From assembly GCF_022267535.1 (NCBI RefSeq), contig NZ_JAHNZV010000020.1, forward strand, positions 1 to 47,364: a DNA stretch of 47,364 bases. The letters run 5' to 3'. Under the pieces are notes generated by a model that saw only the letters and a program-made list of their open reading frames with translations, searched no databases and was not told the DNA's origin. Below are positions 1 to 8,301 of this stretch, piece by piece. The position numbers and the translations under genes were made by a program. Position 1 is the stretch's first letter; each line of letters begins with the position of its first letter. The stretch is from Psychromonas antarctica. GTDB lineage: Bacteria > Pseudomonadota > Gammaproteobacteria > Enterobacterales > Psychromonadaceae.

Positions 1-748
1 AATTAACATCGTAAGCCACTCGTAAATTATCAACAACAAACTCTGCAATCCATTTTACATTGCTGTCATAGTAATTTTTATTAGTAGTAACTATTAAAGT
101 TGAAATGACAATTAACCTGCATTTAGGAGAAACATTACTGTACTCGTGCAAACTTAAATTTAATGAATAGTAGCCTTTGCATACCCCAAACAAGTGAGAA
201 CTTGAAATACCAGGCACAACGTAGTTTATGTATCCTAATTGGGATAATTTTGCCAATTGGGATTTAAGTCTATCATCAGTCATTCCCGTTAATTTTTTTA
301 GCTGGTTATGGCTTAACCCTTTCACTATACCCAACTGTTCTGAATGCGCTAATAACGTAATTAATAATAATCGATTCGATACCCTCAAGCCCTTGTATTT
401 ATTTTTATCCTTACAGGAAAGTAAATCTTGAATTAAATCGCTATGCATACAATCACTACGACTAATTTTATTTAAAAAATCAGAGTGAAATTTCTCTGAG
501 AACATAAACCATTTTGAGGATTTCTCTGAGCGTTTTGGGCGCGGGCATTCAGTTAAATAGTTATTGTAAGTAAGGTACTTTAAGGCAGCTCTGACAACAT
601 GGTCAGAGACGCCATGCTGCTCCGAAAGGCATTTATAATTCCAAACTATTTCTCTGTTTTTATCATGCGTAATTAATAAATAAACAAGAAAGAATTTACC
701 TTCTGCATTTAATCCTGGGAAGTAACTAAGCACTATATTTAAGTTCAT
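1..748 (-). CDS. Tandem winged-helix-like DNA-binding protein, partial
   Basis: An uninterrupted minus-strand frame starts at the ATG complementary to 746-748 and runs off the left edge, giving at least 249 residues. An in-frame stop lies just upstream, so this start is favoured. Two segments look like winged helices: residues about 40-65 (LSEQHGVSDHVVRAALKYL, followed by a basic stretch) and a second near residues 140-175 (LSHNQLKKLTGMTDDRLKS, then LSQLGYINYV). No family was recognised. Two such domains downstream of an iteron array recall Rep_3-type plasmid initiators, but the usual N-terminal initiator motif is not seen, so a phage or plasmid regulator is equally possible. The gene diverges from the MatP-like gene at 1056, and the iterons lie between them. 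Confidence 0.7.
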   Translation of the reverse strand, partial: MNLNIVLSYFPGLNAEGKFFLVYLLITHDKNREIVWNYKCLSEQHGVSDHVVRAALKYLTYNNYLTECPRPKRSEKSSKWFMFSEKFHSDFLNKISRSDCMHSDLIQDLLSCKDKNKYKGLRVSNRLLLITLLAHSEQLGIVKGLSHNQLKKLTGMTDDRLKSQLAKLSQLGYINYVVPGISSSHLFGVCKGYYSLNLSLHEYSNVSPKCRLIVISTLIVTTNKNYYDSNVKWIAEFVVDNLRVAYDVN

Positions 749-830
749 AAACCCATACCAATAATGAAAGATAAAGCGATTATACCACCACAAGGCTAGA
801 ACAGACAGGGGGTTTTTATCAAAAAGGAAT

Positions 831-921
831 TACTAAGTAACGGCACAAAGTAACGATACAAAGTAACGATACAAAGTAACAGTACAAAGTAACAATACTA
901 AGTAACAATACTAAGTAACGA
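831..921. repeat. Seven tandem 13-bp iterons
   Basis: Seven head-to-tail 13-bp units fill exactly 91 bp with no spacer. The consensus is TACAAAGTAACGA, and AAGTAAC is invariant in all seven. Units differ only at position 1 (T/C), position 4 (A/T) and the last two bases. The array sits in the divergent promoter region, 82 bp upstream of the minus-strand winged-helix gene and 134 bp upstream of the ribbon-helix-helix gene. Plasmid origins and centromeres (Rep iterons, ParR/ParG/Omega-type operators) have this form. Binding by either neighbour is an inference. Confidence 0.9.
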
Positions 922-1055
922 CATTGAAAAGTGCGTGCAGTTTCGTTGACATTGCTGACTAATTATTGCAATGTAATCATTTTACTAATTTTCAAATAGT
1001 TGAATACCGGATACAAATCAAATTAAATAATTGAATCTTGAGTGAGGAATTAGTC

Positions 1056-1709
1056 ATGTCAAAAACTGATTGGATAGATAAAAACAATAGTGCGCAATGT
1101 AAATGGGCATTAAACTATTTACTGAAAATTAATAATAACCCTACGAAAATTCATCTCGCTATTGAACCTAATGCAACATCTTATAATCTCGTCCTTACAG
1201 CACTATCCCACGCCCCTAACTCGCTCGAGACGAAAGAGTTAAGAAGATTAATGATGGGTGCTTGGAGAAGAAGAAAAAATGCGCTTAGTGATAATAAAAT
1301 AGAACGCAGTTACAACCTCAATATTTCGGCAATCAATAAACTAGAAAAGTTAGCCAAAAAACAGAAAATGCCCCTCAATAAAACGGTTGAATTATTAATT
1401 AATCGTGGCTTTGATTTTGAAGAAGAAGCCAAAAGAGACGCAAAAATAGAAAGAGAAAGACAGAAAGAGCTGCGGAATCAAAAATCGCATACGGACAGGC
1501 GTACGCAAGAAGCAAAAGAATTAAGAGCAGTTGAAAGGACATTAGCGGAAGTACAACGCTCTTTTGAAGAGCTAGAGAAAAAATATAATGATCAATTGCA
1601 ACTACTACATGGGTATACGATAAAACTACAGGATGCTGAAATTTTCGATAAACCAATGACCAAAGAACAAAAAAAACGTAGAGATCAAAAAATACAAGAA
1701 AAGCAATAA
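1056..1709 (+). CDS. MatP-like ribbon-helix-helix/coiled-coil protein
   Basis: This 217-residue protein has a MatP-like architecture: an N-terminal helical region, an arginine-rich segment (WRRRKN, residues 70-75), a ribbon-helix-helix pattern (ERSYNLNISAINKLEKLA then LNKTVELLI, about 83-115) and a long charged coiled coil (about 120-190) ending in a lysine-rich tail. E. coli MatP has the same order, with RARRKR before its RHH and TLSETIVQLI inside it. MatP organises the Ter macrodomain by binding a 13-bp site. This protein is longer and lies in an accessory region, so a plasmid- or island-borne segregation or regulatory protein is more likely than the housekeeping MatP. ATG 1056 is chosen over an upstream TTG because GAGGA sits 8 nt before it. 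Confidence 0.75.
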   Translation: MSKTDWIDKNNSAQCKWALNYLLKINNNPTKIHLAIEPNATSYNLVLTALSHAPNSLETKELRRLMMGAWRRRKNALSDNKIERSYNLNISAINKLEKLAKKQKMPLNKTVELLINRGFDFEEEAKRDAKIERERQKELRNQKSHTDRRTQEAKELRAVERTLAEVQRSFEELEKKYNDQLQLLHGYTIKLQDAEIFDKPMTKEQKKRRDQKIQEKQ

Positions 1710-1971
1710 TCACTCACAGGGTAATCTTGTTTTAATTATTCTATTTTTTTGGCTAGATTTTCTATTACTTTTAAATATTTCCTACATTAAAGAACCACAG
1801 AATCAACTCAAGCCAAGATAACACCATGATACAAATCATCGAAAATAAAATCAGAAAATTTAATGCGTATTTGAGGTAAAAAGCCAGTGACTTTTCTTTA
1901 TGTACCAACAAATATACCAGGGTAATCAAATATAAAAAATTATGCGTTTAAATACAACACATTAAACCAAC

Positions 1972-1995
1972 GGTTCAAGTCAGGGAGGGCCACCA
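1972..1995 (+). other. tRNA 3'-end-like fragment (candidate att site)
   Basis: GGTTCAAGTC followed by a G-rich stretch and terminal CCACCA resembles the T-loop, acceptor 3' strand and CCA of a tRNA. The preceding bases cannot form the rest of a tRNA and the T stem has no partner. The acceptor part is one base short of canonical. A terminator and an integrase start follow directly, as expected where an element integrated into a tRNA 3' end. Confidence 0.4.
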
Positions 1996-2006
1996 CTTTA
2001 AACATT

Positions 2007-2028
2007 AAAGACGCTTTTTAGCGTCTTT
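2007..2028 (+). terminator. Rho-independent terminator after tRNA fragment
   Basis: A perfect 9-bp stem (AAAGACGCT / AGCGTCTTT) closes a 4-nt T loop and runs into a T-rich tract. This is the kind of terminator that follows tRNA or tmRNA genes and is carried along with an att site. Confidence 0.75.
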
Positions 2029-2112
2029 TTTGTTTTCTAAAGCCCCATAAACACTGGGCTTAGCTTCCAACTAGGTTTTATAAGGGTTTGTAATATCGAG
2101 AACTTTTAGCTA

Positions 2113-2149
2113 CATTGATAGTTACATTAATAAAATGTAACTATCAATG
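2113..2149. promoter_or_regulatory. 16-bp palindrome upstream of integrase start
   Basis: CATTGATAGTTACATT and its exact reverse complement flank the 5-nt spacer AATAA and end 8 bp before the integrase ATG. A perfect inverted repeat over the start region suggests an operator for autoregulation, or an integrase or excisionase site. There is no T-tract, so it is unlikely to be a terminator. Confidence 0.6.
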
Positions 2150-2157
2150 GTGTTACT

Positions 2158-2259
2158 ATGGCTAGAATGACCAAACCTTTGAACAATACAGAAATCAAAC
2201 AAGCAAAAGAGAAAGAATATAGCCTTGCTGATGGTGGAGGTCTAATGCTTGGGAGGTAA
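2158..2259 (+). pseudogene. Truncated P4-type tyrosine integrase (N-terminus only)
   Basis: An ATG opens 33 codons beginning MARMTKPLNNTEIKQAK and containing YSLADGGGLML. This is the characteristic start of the DUF4102 arm-binding domain of phage P4-family integrases (usually about 400 aa). After LML the reading diverges from the family (normally a basic strand follows) and stops within two codons. The catalytic domain is absent downstream. The short frame is the scar of an integrase gene lost by deletion; its position beside a tRNA-like end fits an island junction. Confidence 0.7.
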
Positions 2260-3065
2260 TGAAAATCTTCATATATCCAATACACAATTAGTCGCTCGCG
2301 GTTCTAGAAACACACCCAATTTAAAGTCGCTCTAATTCAAAACCGTTAGTCAATATCCCCCCTCCTCCCTTTAATCAGCGACAAGTCGACGGATGTAACA
2401 GGAAGTTATTTAATAAGTAGAAATACGATTAAAAACAGATCAACCGCCGCGCGCGCCATAAGATTCAATCCGTAGATCATAGACTGACATGACACTTCAT
2501 ATTCAGAGCGCTAATTCTGGGGTGGTGTTACCTGATGGAGGTTAGCTAGGTCGTCATATTGACCTAGCCAACTGAGATTTGTGGATTAGAAGTTGAGACC
2601 GGCTGAGGTTTTTAGCTGAAATATTTAGAAATCAATTCTTCATAATATTTACTAGCGAATAACTGGCAAGAGTACTGTCACTTAGTCCTCGTAATTTCAA
2701 TAATTTGAGGTGGCGCGCATAGAGTGTATTAAAATGACTTTGTGCGTTTGTTTCCATAGTAGACTCCAAGTTCAAGCGCTCAATATTGAGCATGCTGAGA
2801 GATTAGTTGAAAAGCGGGTTTGTTTTTTCTGCCGCAGAGCGCCTTCGTTCAGCAAAGCACTTGAACGCATAACGGCTGTGACCATTTACAGCGTCAGGCT
2901 CTGCTAATGAGGCATAAAATATTCTATGAAAATCTACAATAAATGGCCACGTTGCTGCACTTCAATGCTTTACTCCTGGCACTGTTGTTTTAGCGTTAAA
3001 AATGCAAGAATTTTTTCAATTAGGTCGATCCCCTTATTTCACCTAATAGCGACAGGAGTTAGCTT
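2260..3065. other. Intergenic, no gene recognised
   Basis: No convincing coding frame was found on either strand. The 65-codon GTG frame at 2710 has no ribosome-binding site and unremarkable composition. The stretch contains the GCTAGGTC/GACCTAGC inverted repeat at 2541-2572 and is probably the eroded remainder of an integrated element. Confidence 0.5.
2541..2572. repeat. 12-bp inverted repeat with GCTAGGTC core
   Basis: GTTAGCTAGGTC and GACCTAGCCAAC are complementary except at one position, around an 8-nt loop (GTCATATT). The 8-bp core recurs as an inverted pair at 5784-5813, suggesting a dispersed element or a shared operator. Confidence 0.6.
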
Positions 3066-3908
3066 ATGAAAAAGCGGGAAGATGTTATCTCTGAGACGGC
3101 GCCTATGAAGGCCCATTGGCGAACAGTTCTACATGAGGTGATTTTCGAAGCCGATACCCCATTAGGAAAAGGATTCGATATATTACTCATCGGCAGCATT
3201 TTGGTGAGTGTTATAGCGGTGATGCTCGACAGTATCCTTGCTGTGCGGTCACATTTCGGCAGCTTGCTCTATGGGATAGAGTGGCTATTTACGATTATCT
3301 TCACTGTCGAATATCTTCTTCGACTGGTGTGCGTCGGCAAGCCGCTCAAATACGCCATTAGTTTTTATGGAATAGTCGATTTGCTGGCGATTATCCCGAC
3401 TTACGTTAGTCTATTCTTGCCGGGAAGCCAGTATCTGTTGATCATCCGAATTTTACGAATACTCCGCATCTTTCGTATCCTGAAGCTAGCGCCATACCTT
3501 GGCGAGTCGCGACTGCTTATGAAGGCGCTGCGAGCGAGTAGCCGCAAGATTACCGTCTTTATCTACACGGTAATGACTCTGGTGGTTATATTCGGCTCAC
3601 TGATGTATGTCATCGAGGGAGGGGACAATGGCTTTACTAGCATTCCGCGCAGCATCTACTGGGCAATTGTTACTCTGACTACGGTCGGATATGGCGATAT
3701 TTCGCCTCAAACCGTGCTCGGGCAGACGGTTGCGTCGATGGTGATGATTACCGGCTATGCGATCATCGCCGTGCCGACTGGTATTGTTACCGTGGAAATG
3801 ACGCGCGCATTCGGTCGTAAGGTTTCCACCCAAGCCTGTCCAGAGTGCAGTGCTGAAGGTCACGATAGCGATGCCCGCTACTGCAAATTCTGTGGTGCCA
3901 CGTTGTAA
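3066..3908 (+). CDS. Voltage-gated K+ channel with C-terminal zinc ribbon
   Basis: A 280-aa six-helix channel of the inner membrane. S1-S3 lie at about 36-115. The S4 voltage sensor (about 123-142) carries arginines at 128, 131, 134 and 137. The pore loop has the K+ selectivity filter TTVGYGD (205-211) between S5 (about 160-182) and S6 (about 218-242). The C-terminus carries CxxC (258-261) and CxxC (273-276), forming a rubredoxin-like zinc ribbon seen in some bacterial Kv proteins. Expected role is K+ conductance and membrane-potential control. AGGAG lies about 8 nt before the ATG. The coding sequence looks more GC-rich than its neighbours, hinting at transfer, and the gene stands alone. Confidence 0.93.
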   Translation: MKKREDVISETAPMKAHWRTVLHEVIFEADTPLGKGFDILLIGSILVSVIAVMLDSILAVRSHFGSLLYGIEWLFTIIFTVEYLLRLVCVGKPLKYAISFYGIVDLLAIIPTYVSLFLPGSQYLLIIRILRILRIFRILKLAPYLGESRLLMKALRASSRKITVFIYTVMTLVVIFGSLMYVIEGGDNGFTSIPRSIYWAIVTLTTVGYGDISPQTVLGQTVASMVMITGYAIIAVPTGIVTVEMTRAFGRKVSTQACPECSAEGHDSDARYCKFCGATL

Positions 3909-4103
3909 TGATGAATCTGGCAAAGAACGGTTGGAATAATTAACTCCTTGTGTTGAATATCAAAGAGTTAATATCTTTTTGAGATGGTTTTTACCGTGTA
4001 TCTGGTTGGTGATGTTGGTTGCAATTTCTGAAAAAATCAAAGCAGATAGGGTTAGCATGCGTTAATGTATCTGATCTAATGCCCATTATGGAGAAGGTAA
4101 TAC

Positions 4104-5357
4104 GTGTCTAGCCATTCTGAACAATTACTTATTGAATCTCATTATGCGGTGGTAATCCACCAGGACTTTAAGCCGCTCTATGCTGATGACAACTATGCCA
4201 GATTCTTTGGTTATCAGAGCGCTGAAGATATCCTATCTCTTACTAGCTTATTGCAACTAATAGCACCGCATGAGCATCGAGATGCGATACTTTTGTACAA
4301 TGAGATTATGTCAGGAAAGCAAAAACCAGGTATTCGTACATTCAAAAATGTTAATAAAGAGGGTAATGAATTAGCCGTATTAGCGATTGATAGCATTGTT
4401 GATTGGCAGGGGCAGCAAGCAATGCAGGTAATAATCGTTGATTTAAGTTATCAATTTGAAATGCAACGTAACCTGAAACTAAGTGAAGAGCGTTACCGTG
4501 TGTTGGTCGATGGCTCAATTCAAGGTATTCTTGTCCATGAAAATTTTAATCCGTTGTTTTGTAATCTGGCATATGCGCAGATGTTTGGGTTTGAGGATGA
4601 ACAAGCCTTGATGGATAGTAACTCAATTCTCCCGTTAATCTCTTCAGAATATCACCATCAAGCGCATCAAGACAATCATGCGTTACTTGTTGGAGAGAAG
4701 CGGGTAATTAAAACCGAAATCAAAGGAATACGTGCTGATGGCTCAACAGTATGGTTAAGCTTATTATCAAGAACAGTGCTATGGAATGGTGAGCAAGCCG
4801 TTCAGGTCACAGTGATGGATATTACTGAGCAGCAGTTGCTACGTGAACGGCTTGAGCAACGCGCTAACTATGATGTATTAACAAACCTTCTCACTCGTCG
4901 TGCATTCAATGAATTACTGCAAAAAGAGTTTGCCTATTGCCAACTACATTCAAATTCTTTGTGCTGTGTTCTGATAGATATAGACAATTTTAAATATATC
5001 AATGATCAAAACGGTCATCATAGCGGTGACGAAGTACTTCAGTTATTTGCCTCTACTTGTAAAATGAGCCTCAGGAAAAGTGACTTTATTGGTCGTTGGG
5101 GAGGTGATGAGTTTGTGCTGGTATTACCTAATACCGATCTTGAGCAGGCAATACTCATAGCCGAACGTCTTTGTAATGACATAACTAAACTTAGAGTAAC
5201 TACAGAGAGTGGGGCTCTGAGTTTTTCAGTCAGTATGGGGGTGTCGGCATTATCGGAGCACATATCCAGCGTCGATATATTGTTATCTGAGGCCGATAAA
5301 GCATTATATAAAGCAAAAAACCAAGGAAAAAGTCGTGTCGCTATTGCATCAGAATAA
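4104..5357 (+). CDS. PAS-PAS-GGDEF diguanylate cyclase
   Basis: A soluble 417-aa sensor cyclase predicted to make c-di-GMP from two GTP. Two PAS domains (about 8-115 and 128-242, the second ending in the typical VMDITEQ) are followed by a GGDEF domain (about 250-415). The active site RWGGDEF (331-337) is intact, as is the inhibitory RxxD site (RKSD, 324-327) at the right spacing. There is no membrane segment or signal peptide, so the signal is cytoplasmic. The start is GTG, supported by GGAGAAGG at 4090-4097. It is monocistronic; the ligand cannot be read from the sequence. Confidence 0.93.
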   Translation: MSSHSEQLLIESHYAVVIHQDFKPLYADDNYARFFGYQSAEDILSLTSLLQLIAPHEHRDAILLYNEIMSGKQKPGIRTFKNVNKEGNELAVLAIDSIVDWQGQQAMQVIIVDLSYQFEMQRNLKLSEERYRVLVDGSIQGILVHENFNPLFCNLAYAQMFGFEDEQALMDSNSILPLISSEYHHQAHQDNHALLVGEKRVIKTEIKGIRADGSTVWLSLLSRTVLWNGEQAVQVTVMDITEQQLLRERLEQRANYDVLTNLLTRRAFNELLQKEFAYCQLHSNSLCCVLIDIDNFKYINDQNGHHSGDEVLQLFASTCKMSLRKSDFIGRWGGDEFVLVLPNTDLEQAILIAERLCNDITKLRVTTESGALSFSVSMGVSALSEHISSVDILLSEADKALYKAKNQGKSRVAIASE

Positions 5358-5603
5358 ACTTAGATATTTGTAGTACTTTTGTGAAAATGTACTTAACCTT
5401 GAAAAGGTGATCGCGAAGAAGGTGACAAGTAGAGATTACAATATTTATAAAAGTTAATTGGGTGTAGTTCCTTTGAATCGACGCTAGTCCCTTGCAATTA
5501 GTTGGATAATCGCTATTTCATGTTATAAAAACGCGAATTTTTGTAATGATATGCACTCCATTAATGGGACAATTAATACTTTCCGCTCCAAAACACAAAA
5601 TAC

Positions 5604-5665
5604 GGGGCGTGGACTTTAGTCCACCTAATAAAGAATTAAAGTAAGCGGGCTGAAGCCCGCGCCCC
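5604..5665. repeat. REP-like double hairpin
   Basis: GGGGC (5604-5608) pairs with GCCCC (5661-5665), enclosing two hairpins: GTGGACT/AGTCCAC (5609-5624) and GCGGGCT/AGCCCGC (5645-5660). Each has a 2-nt loop. The nested three-way-junction layout is typical of REP/BIME palindromes. It is much more GC-rich than the surrounding DNA. Confidence 0.75.
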
Positions 5666-5783
5666 AAAAAATAAGCCTGTGCCAGCATGGTTGCGCAATT
5701 TTTTCTGTGCGTTTATTCAACACGTTCCGTCGATTCAAAAGAACGACACCCAAGTTAATTTAACTTCCAACAGATTCTAGATC

Positions 5784-5813
5784 GCTAGGTCAATAGCAAC
5801 ATATGGACCTAGC
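5784..5813. repeat. Second GCTAGGTC/GACCTAGC inverted pair
   Basis: The 8-bp arms are identical to the core at 2545-2568, here separated by 14 nt. Both spacers contain CATAT. The recurrence 3.2 kb apart argues against coincidence. Confidence 0.5.
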
Positions 5814-6271
5814 AAATTTTCATCAGCTATCACCACGCCTACCCTCTCAACTTTTACATTAAACAGATTTTCCTGTCGTTGTCGTCGGGCCCGCCCTCTG
5901 CTTGTCTTTGACTCTGAATTTAAGCTGTTTTTGGCAATTTCCCGAGGCTGACGACAGTCACTAGATACATAACCTCAGCACGGGTTAAGCAAAACGATAC
6001 AATACCTTTATTTACGCGGATTTCAGCGTTAAATCATCTACCAATAACCAGTTATTACTACAATGATTCGCCTTGAACTACGCAAAACTAACGATACTGT
6101 ATATTGTAAAATTTTAACTAATTGATATTTATGTCAATTACGTTTCCATTATCCCGAGTTGAGGTTACATAATTAAAAGTAGGCATAAAGAATCTGCTTT
6201 GGCTATCTAAATTACTTTTTGGAGTCCTCAACTTGCGTCTATAAACGTAATAACGCTTTTCTCTTTTAACG

Positions 6272-6387
6272 CTGTTGATGAAGCAAAGCGAAACCAAATT
6301 TCGCAATCTGATAAAGTGTGTAAAGCGTCTTTAATGATTTTTATTTTTACCTGAGTTAAATGCATAGGCATGTTATATTTTATAAAT
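6272..6387. repeat. Partial copy of dispersed repeat (family of 13.62-13.90 kb)
   Basis: This segment aligns by eye with 13782-13900. Shared landmarks are CTGTT(G/A)ATGAA, a CGAAAC...TTTCGCA hairpin, AAGTGTG, TTTTAC and the end ACCTGAGT...GCAT...GCATGT. The left half of the element is not evident here. It ends about 60 bp before the aminopeptidase start and may contribute to its promoter. Confidence 0.5.
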
Positions 6388-6450
6388 ATTCAATAAGAGC
6401 AAAGTTACATTTTCAGCCTCTTTGCTCGGCAGACTAATTCGGACACAACA

Positions 6451-8241
6451 ATGACGCAAACAATCGAACAAAAACTAACCGCTATTCGCCAATATATGGA
6501 AAACCAAAATTTAGACGCCTTTATTGTCCCCCGCGCCGATGAATATCTGGGTGAATATGTTCCCGAACATAATCAACGTCTTCTGTGGTGTAGCGATTTT
6601 ACTGGCTCTGCTGGCACCGTTATTATTTTAAAAGATCGCGCTGCTATTTTTACCGATGGCCGTTATACCATCCAAGTTAAACAGCAGGTTAATGCTACAT
6701 TATTTGAATTTCACCATCTTATTGATACCCCACATATGGCCTGGTTAAGTAAGCAACTTCCTAGTCATGCAAATGTTGGTTTTGATGCCAAGGTACATAA
6801 CTTAAATTGGTATAAAAGTAGTATTAAAGTGCTTTCGGAGATGCAGATAAATCTTATTGCTGTAGCGCAAAACCCAGTAGACCTCAGTTGGCTCGATCGC
6901 CCACAACCCACTCAAAATAAGGGATTATTACTAGCACAAAGTTATACTGGTCTTTCAAGCTTAGAAAAACGCCAAAAAATTGGAGCTGATATTGCAAAAC
7001 AAGGTGCTGATGCAGCGATCATCAGTGCGCTCGATTCCATTGCATGGTTATTGAATATTCGTGGTAAAGATATTCACTGTTTTTGCGTCATTCTAGGTAG
7101 CGCTATATTAATGAAAGATGGCTCGATGACCTTCTTTACTGATCCCGCTAAAATCCCTGCGGGTTTTGATGCGCATGTTGGTGAAGGCGTGACAGTAGTC
7201 GCTGAATCAGCAGCAATGGCAACTTATCAATCACTGGGAAAACAGGGTTTAAAAGTACTTGCGGATCCAGAGACATCGAACGCATTCTGTCAATTAACGG
7301 CAGAAGCTGCTGGTGCGACACTTATTCCTGGCATCGATCCAGTGGCCACCCCAAAAGCGTGTAAAAACAACACTGAATTAACCGGCATGCAGCAAGCGCA
7401 CATTCGTGATGGCGCATCAGAAGTTCGTTTTCTTTGTTGGTTAGAAAATGAAGTTGCACAGGGTAACCTCCATGATGAGGCCTTTTTATCAGATAAATTA
7501 ACTGATTTCAGAGCAAGCAATGAACACTATGTGGAATTAAGTTTTGATACGATTTCTGCAGCAGGTGCAAATGCGGCAATGTGTCACTACAACCACTTGA
7601 ATGGCACGCCTGCAAAGCTGCCAATGGACAGTATATATCTCGTTGATTCTGGCGCTCAGTATCTGGATGGCACCACTGATATCACCCGTACAGTCGCCAT
7701 CGGAACGGCATCCGATGAACAGAAAAAGATGTTCACACTGGTATTAAAAGGTCATATCGCATTAGCACAAATAAAGTTCCCAGAGGGGACGAGCGGTAGT
7801 CAACTGGATTCGCTTGCACGTCAATTCTTATGGCAGCATGGCTATGATTATGATCATGGAACAGGACACGGTGTGGGCTGTTTTCTTAATGTACACGAAG
7901 GCCCGCAACGTATCGCTAAAAATTCAAATGGTGTGGCATTAGAACGGGGAATGGTCGTATCCAACGAACCCGGTTATTACAAGCAAGGTGAGTATGGGAT
8001 CCGTTGTGAAAATCTTGTCTACGTCGCAGATAAGGGCCTCGTTAATAATGGTAAAAAATTCTATCAGTTTGAGACATTAACGCTCGTTCCCTTTGATTTA
8101 CGTCTTATCGAAGGCGCTTTGTTAACCAAAGACGAAGTGAACTGGATCAATCTTTACCATGCGCAAGTTAAGGAGAAAATTTCCCCACTACTAACGGGTG
8201 CAGATTTGACTTGGTTAGAACAAGCGACGCAAAGCATCTAA
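6451..8241 (+). CDS. Xaa-Pro aminopeptidase (M24B, long form)
   Basis: A 596-aa cytosolic metallopeptidase predicted to release N-terminal residues preceding proline. Two creatinase-like N-terminal domains (about 1-305) precede the pita-bread catalytic domain (about 310-550) and a C-terminal extension. The dinuclear metal ligands are visible: D399 and D410 (VDSGAQYLDGTTD), H473 (HGTGHGVG), E506 (NEPGYY) and E520 (IRCENLV). The length and three-domain form match eukaryotic-like APP1 rather than the shorter E. coli PepP (about 440 aa), so no symbol is given. It is convergent with the AlkB gene across a shared terminator. Confidence 0.95.
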   Translation: MTQTIEQKLTAIRQYMENQNLDAFIVPRADEYLGEYVPEHNQRLLWCSDFTGSAGTVIILKDRAAIFTDGRYTIQVKQQVNATLFEFHHLIDTPHMAWLSKQLPSHANVGFDAKVHNLNWYKSSIKVLSEMQINLIAVAQNPVDLSWLDRPQPTQNKGLLLAQSYTGLSSLEKRQKIGADIAKQGADAAIISALDSIAWLLNIRGKDIHCFCVILGSAILMKDGSMTFFTDPAKIPAGFDAHVGEGVTVVAESAAMATYQSLGKQGLKVLADPETSNAFCQLTAEAAGATLIPGIDPVATPKACKNNTELTGMQQAHIRDGASEVRFLCWLENEVAQGNLHDEAFLSDKLTDFRASNEHYVELSFDTISAAGANAAMCHYNHLNGTPAKLPMDSIYLVDSGAQYLDGTTDITRTVAIGTASDEQKKMFTLVLKGHIALAQIKFPEGTSGSQLDSLARQFLWQHGYDYDHGTGHGVGCFLNVHEGPQRIAKNSNGVALERGMVVSNEPGYYKQGEYGIRCENLVYVADKGLVNNGKKFYQFETLTLVPFDLRLIEGALLTKDEVNWINLYHAQVKEKISPLLTGADLTWLEQATQSI

Positions 8242-8258
8242 TTGGCTTCGGTTTAGCA

Positions 8259-8293
8259 CCTAAAAGAGCGCAATATTGTTGCGCTCTTTTAGG
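8259..8293. terminator. Bidirectional terminator
   Basis: A perfect 15-bp stem (left arm CCTAAAAGAGCGCAA) closes the 5-nt loop TATTG. The A/T ends give a U-tract in either direction. It serves both the aminopeptidase and the convergent AlkB-like gene. Confidence 0.9.
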
Positions 8294-8301
8294 TTCAACT
8301 T

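Larger units (their letters stand above)
5358..6450. other. 1.1-kb intergenic region, repeat-rich, no gene
   Basis: No supported gene. It holds a REP-like double hairpin (5604-5665), a GCTAGGTC inverted pair (5784-5813) and a partial copy of the repeat at 13.62-13.90 kb (6272-6387). The minus-strand frame 6118-6306 overlaps the last of these and has no homology that I recognise. The promoter of the aminopeptidase gene should lie in the last 80 bp. Confidence 0.6.

Noticed and set aside
831-921. Possible CRISPR array
   Set aside because: The units are contiguous 13-mers with no spacers and no cas genes are near.
1056-1709. Calling the RHH protein the chromosomal MatP
   Set aside because: It is much longer than MatP (about 150 aa) and lies in accessory DNA beside iterons; only the architecture is shared, and no matS-like GTGAC...GTCAC site was seen nearby.
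2710-2907. 65-codon frame starting GTG
   Set aside because: No ribosome-binding site, odd Cys/Arg-rich composition, no recognised family; lies in eroded DNA.
6118-6306. 62-codon minus-strand frame
   Set aside because: It overlaps the partial MITE-like copy and has no ribosome-binding site or family resemblance.
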